A stretch of 8,202 nt of DNA from Sphingomonadales bacterium (GTDB lineage: Bacteria; Pseudomonadota; Alphaproteobacteria; Sphingomonadales; Sphingomonadaceae): the NCBI GenBank assembly GCA_027486275.1, contig JAIXPM010000118.1:1-8202 (forward strand), read 5' to 3'. Position 1 is the first letter of the stretch. Each line of letters starts with the position of its first letter. Made by a program: the position numbers and the translations under genes. The notes under the pieces were generated by a model. That model saw only the letters and a list, made by a program, of their open reading frames with translations, made no database searches and was not told the origin of the DNA. This document shows positions 7,557-8,202 of this stretch, one piece after another.

Positions 7557-8202
7557 TTCTGCTCGGCAACCACCAGGGCGTTGCCCGGCAACAGGGCGTT
7601 GATATCGGGCGCATACATCGCCTCGGCCCGGGTGGGGGGCAGAGTGAAGCGGCCGCTGCTGCCGAGCCGGATGCGATATTCCACCGTTATCGGCGCGGCG
7701 CCCAGTTGCTGCCAATAGGCGCGATAATGGCCGGTGCGCCGCTCCACCCAGTTGGGCGACTGGCCGGCGCTGGCTTCGCCTTCTGCCAACAGTTCGGAGC
7801 GGCCACCCAGCCCGCCGCCCAATATCGTGGCACCGGCCGGTACCGGATCGGTGAGCGCCACCCACGCCGTTTGCGCGCGGGCTTGGATAGTGAGGCGCAC
7901 CGCCAGCACGTCGCCCCGGCTCCAGCGGCCGGGCACGGACTGGCGGATGGGGACGATCTGGCGTCGCAGCGACAGGCCATTGGTCACGGGCTTGGTCGCG
8001 GGAATGGCGGCGCTGAGCGACACCATCGCCCACGGCTGGCCGCTGCCGGCGTGGCTGATGGAGAGCGCCGCGGTGGCGGCGGACAGGCGCAACGGCGCTG
8101 GGGCGGGCCAGTCTGAGATCTGCCGCGCCGCGCCCAGCGCCACGGTGGTACGGCCGCTCACTTGTTCCTTCTCGAACTTGGCCCCAAAGCCAGCCAGCCC
8201 CA
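7553..8202 (-). CDS. C-terminal part of bacterial alpha-2-macroglobulin (YfhM type; 5' end outside window)
   Basis: The last 215 residues of a protein running in from the right edge. Bacterial alpha-2-macroglobulins are large periplasmic or lipid-anchored protease traps. The visible part resembles the C-terminal macroglobulin-like domain (bMG10): a Gly-Asp in WSRGDVLAVRL (GD at fragment residues 96-97), TDPVPAGATI (117-126), EYRIRL (174-179) and the closing PPTRAEAMYAPD (188-199). The thioester motif and signal peptide would lie outside the window and cannot be checked. The frame is open from the edge through GTG 8161-8159, which is an internal codon, not a start. The stop TGA (7555-7553) overlaps the pbpC ATG by 4 nt, the tight yfhM-pbpC pairing known in many proteobacteria. 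Family knowledge links the pair to defence: the trap catches foreign proteases while PBP1C repairs the wall. Confidence 0.88.
   Translation of the reverse strand, partial: GLAGFGAKFEKEQVSGRTTVALGAARQISDWPAPAPLRLSAATAALSISHAGSGQPWAMVSLSAAIPATKPVTNGLSLRRQIVPIRQSVPGRWSRGDVLAVRLTIQARAQTAWVALTDPVPAGATILGGGLGGRSELLAEGEASAGQSPNWVERRTGHYRAYWQQLGAAPITVEYRIRLGSSGRFTLPPTRAEAMYAPDINALLPGNALVVAEQK

Noticed and set aside
7557..8033. N-terminal extension of pbpC to an upstream ATG at 8033.
   Set aside because: The extra 159 codons are an out-of-frame reading of the alpha-2-macroglobulin gene. ATG 7556 gives the expected short basic segment followed by a membrane anchor.

Overview
The window is GC-rich, densely coded chromosomal DNA. 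It looks like an alphaproteobacterium, most likely a sphingomonad. The grounds are the high GC content, a heat-shock promoter ahead of dnaK of the alphaproteobacterial RpoH type (CTTG, then CYTATNT), a dnaK-dnaJ pair, and a small HExxH protein of a type I recall from sphingomonad genomes. The order-level placement rests on family recall and is an inference. It is mostly housekeeping and envelope DNA; I see no phage, insertion sequence, CRISPR array, tRNA or rRNA.

Layout. (1) 1-138 is the C-terminal tail of a Cys-rich protein that may be HNH-like. (2) It converges on a small HExxH metallopeptidase-like gene (145-615, minus). (3) A 180 bp intergenic region (616-795) carries an RpoH-type promoter and a leader of about 115 nt for dnaK. 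(4) dnaK (796-2721), dnaJ (2790-3932), an NAD(P)-dependent short-chain dehydrogenase (SDR, 3972-4745) and pgl, 6-phosphogluconolactonase (4749-5450), lie head to tail on the plus strand. Gaps are 68, 39 and 3 nt, which suggests chaperones and two sugar-type enzymes may share transcripts. (5) Converging on pgl with a 6 nt gap is a minus-strand pair: the C-terminal end of a bacterial alpha-2-macroglobulin (7553-8202, running off the edge) overlapping by 4 nt (ATGA) with pbpC, penicillin-binding protein 1C (5457-7556).

How the genes work together. DnaK and DnaJ form the Hsp70 folding machine. Pgl hydrolyses 6-phosphogluconolactone in the pentose phosphate and Entner-Doudoroff routes, and the SDR beside it may oxidise a related polyol or sugar. 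Alpha-2-macroglobulin and PBP1C form a recurring envelope pair, proposed to trap invading proteases and repair peptidoglycan.

The most notable non-coding signal is in the dnaK-dnaJ gap. A perfect 9 bp hairpin with a GCGA tetraloop sits inside a second perfect 9 bp inverted repeat. The 3' arm of the outer repeat ends 3 nt before the dnaJ start codon. It could lock dnaJ translation unless ribosomes finishing dnaK, or heat, open it. No new multi-gene system is evident.
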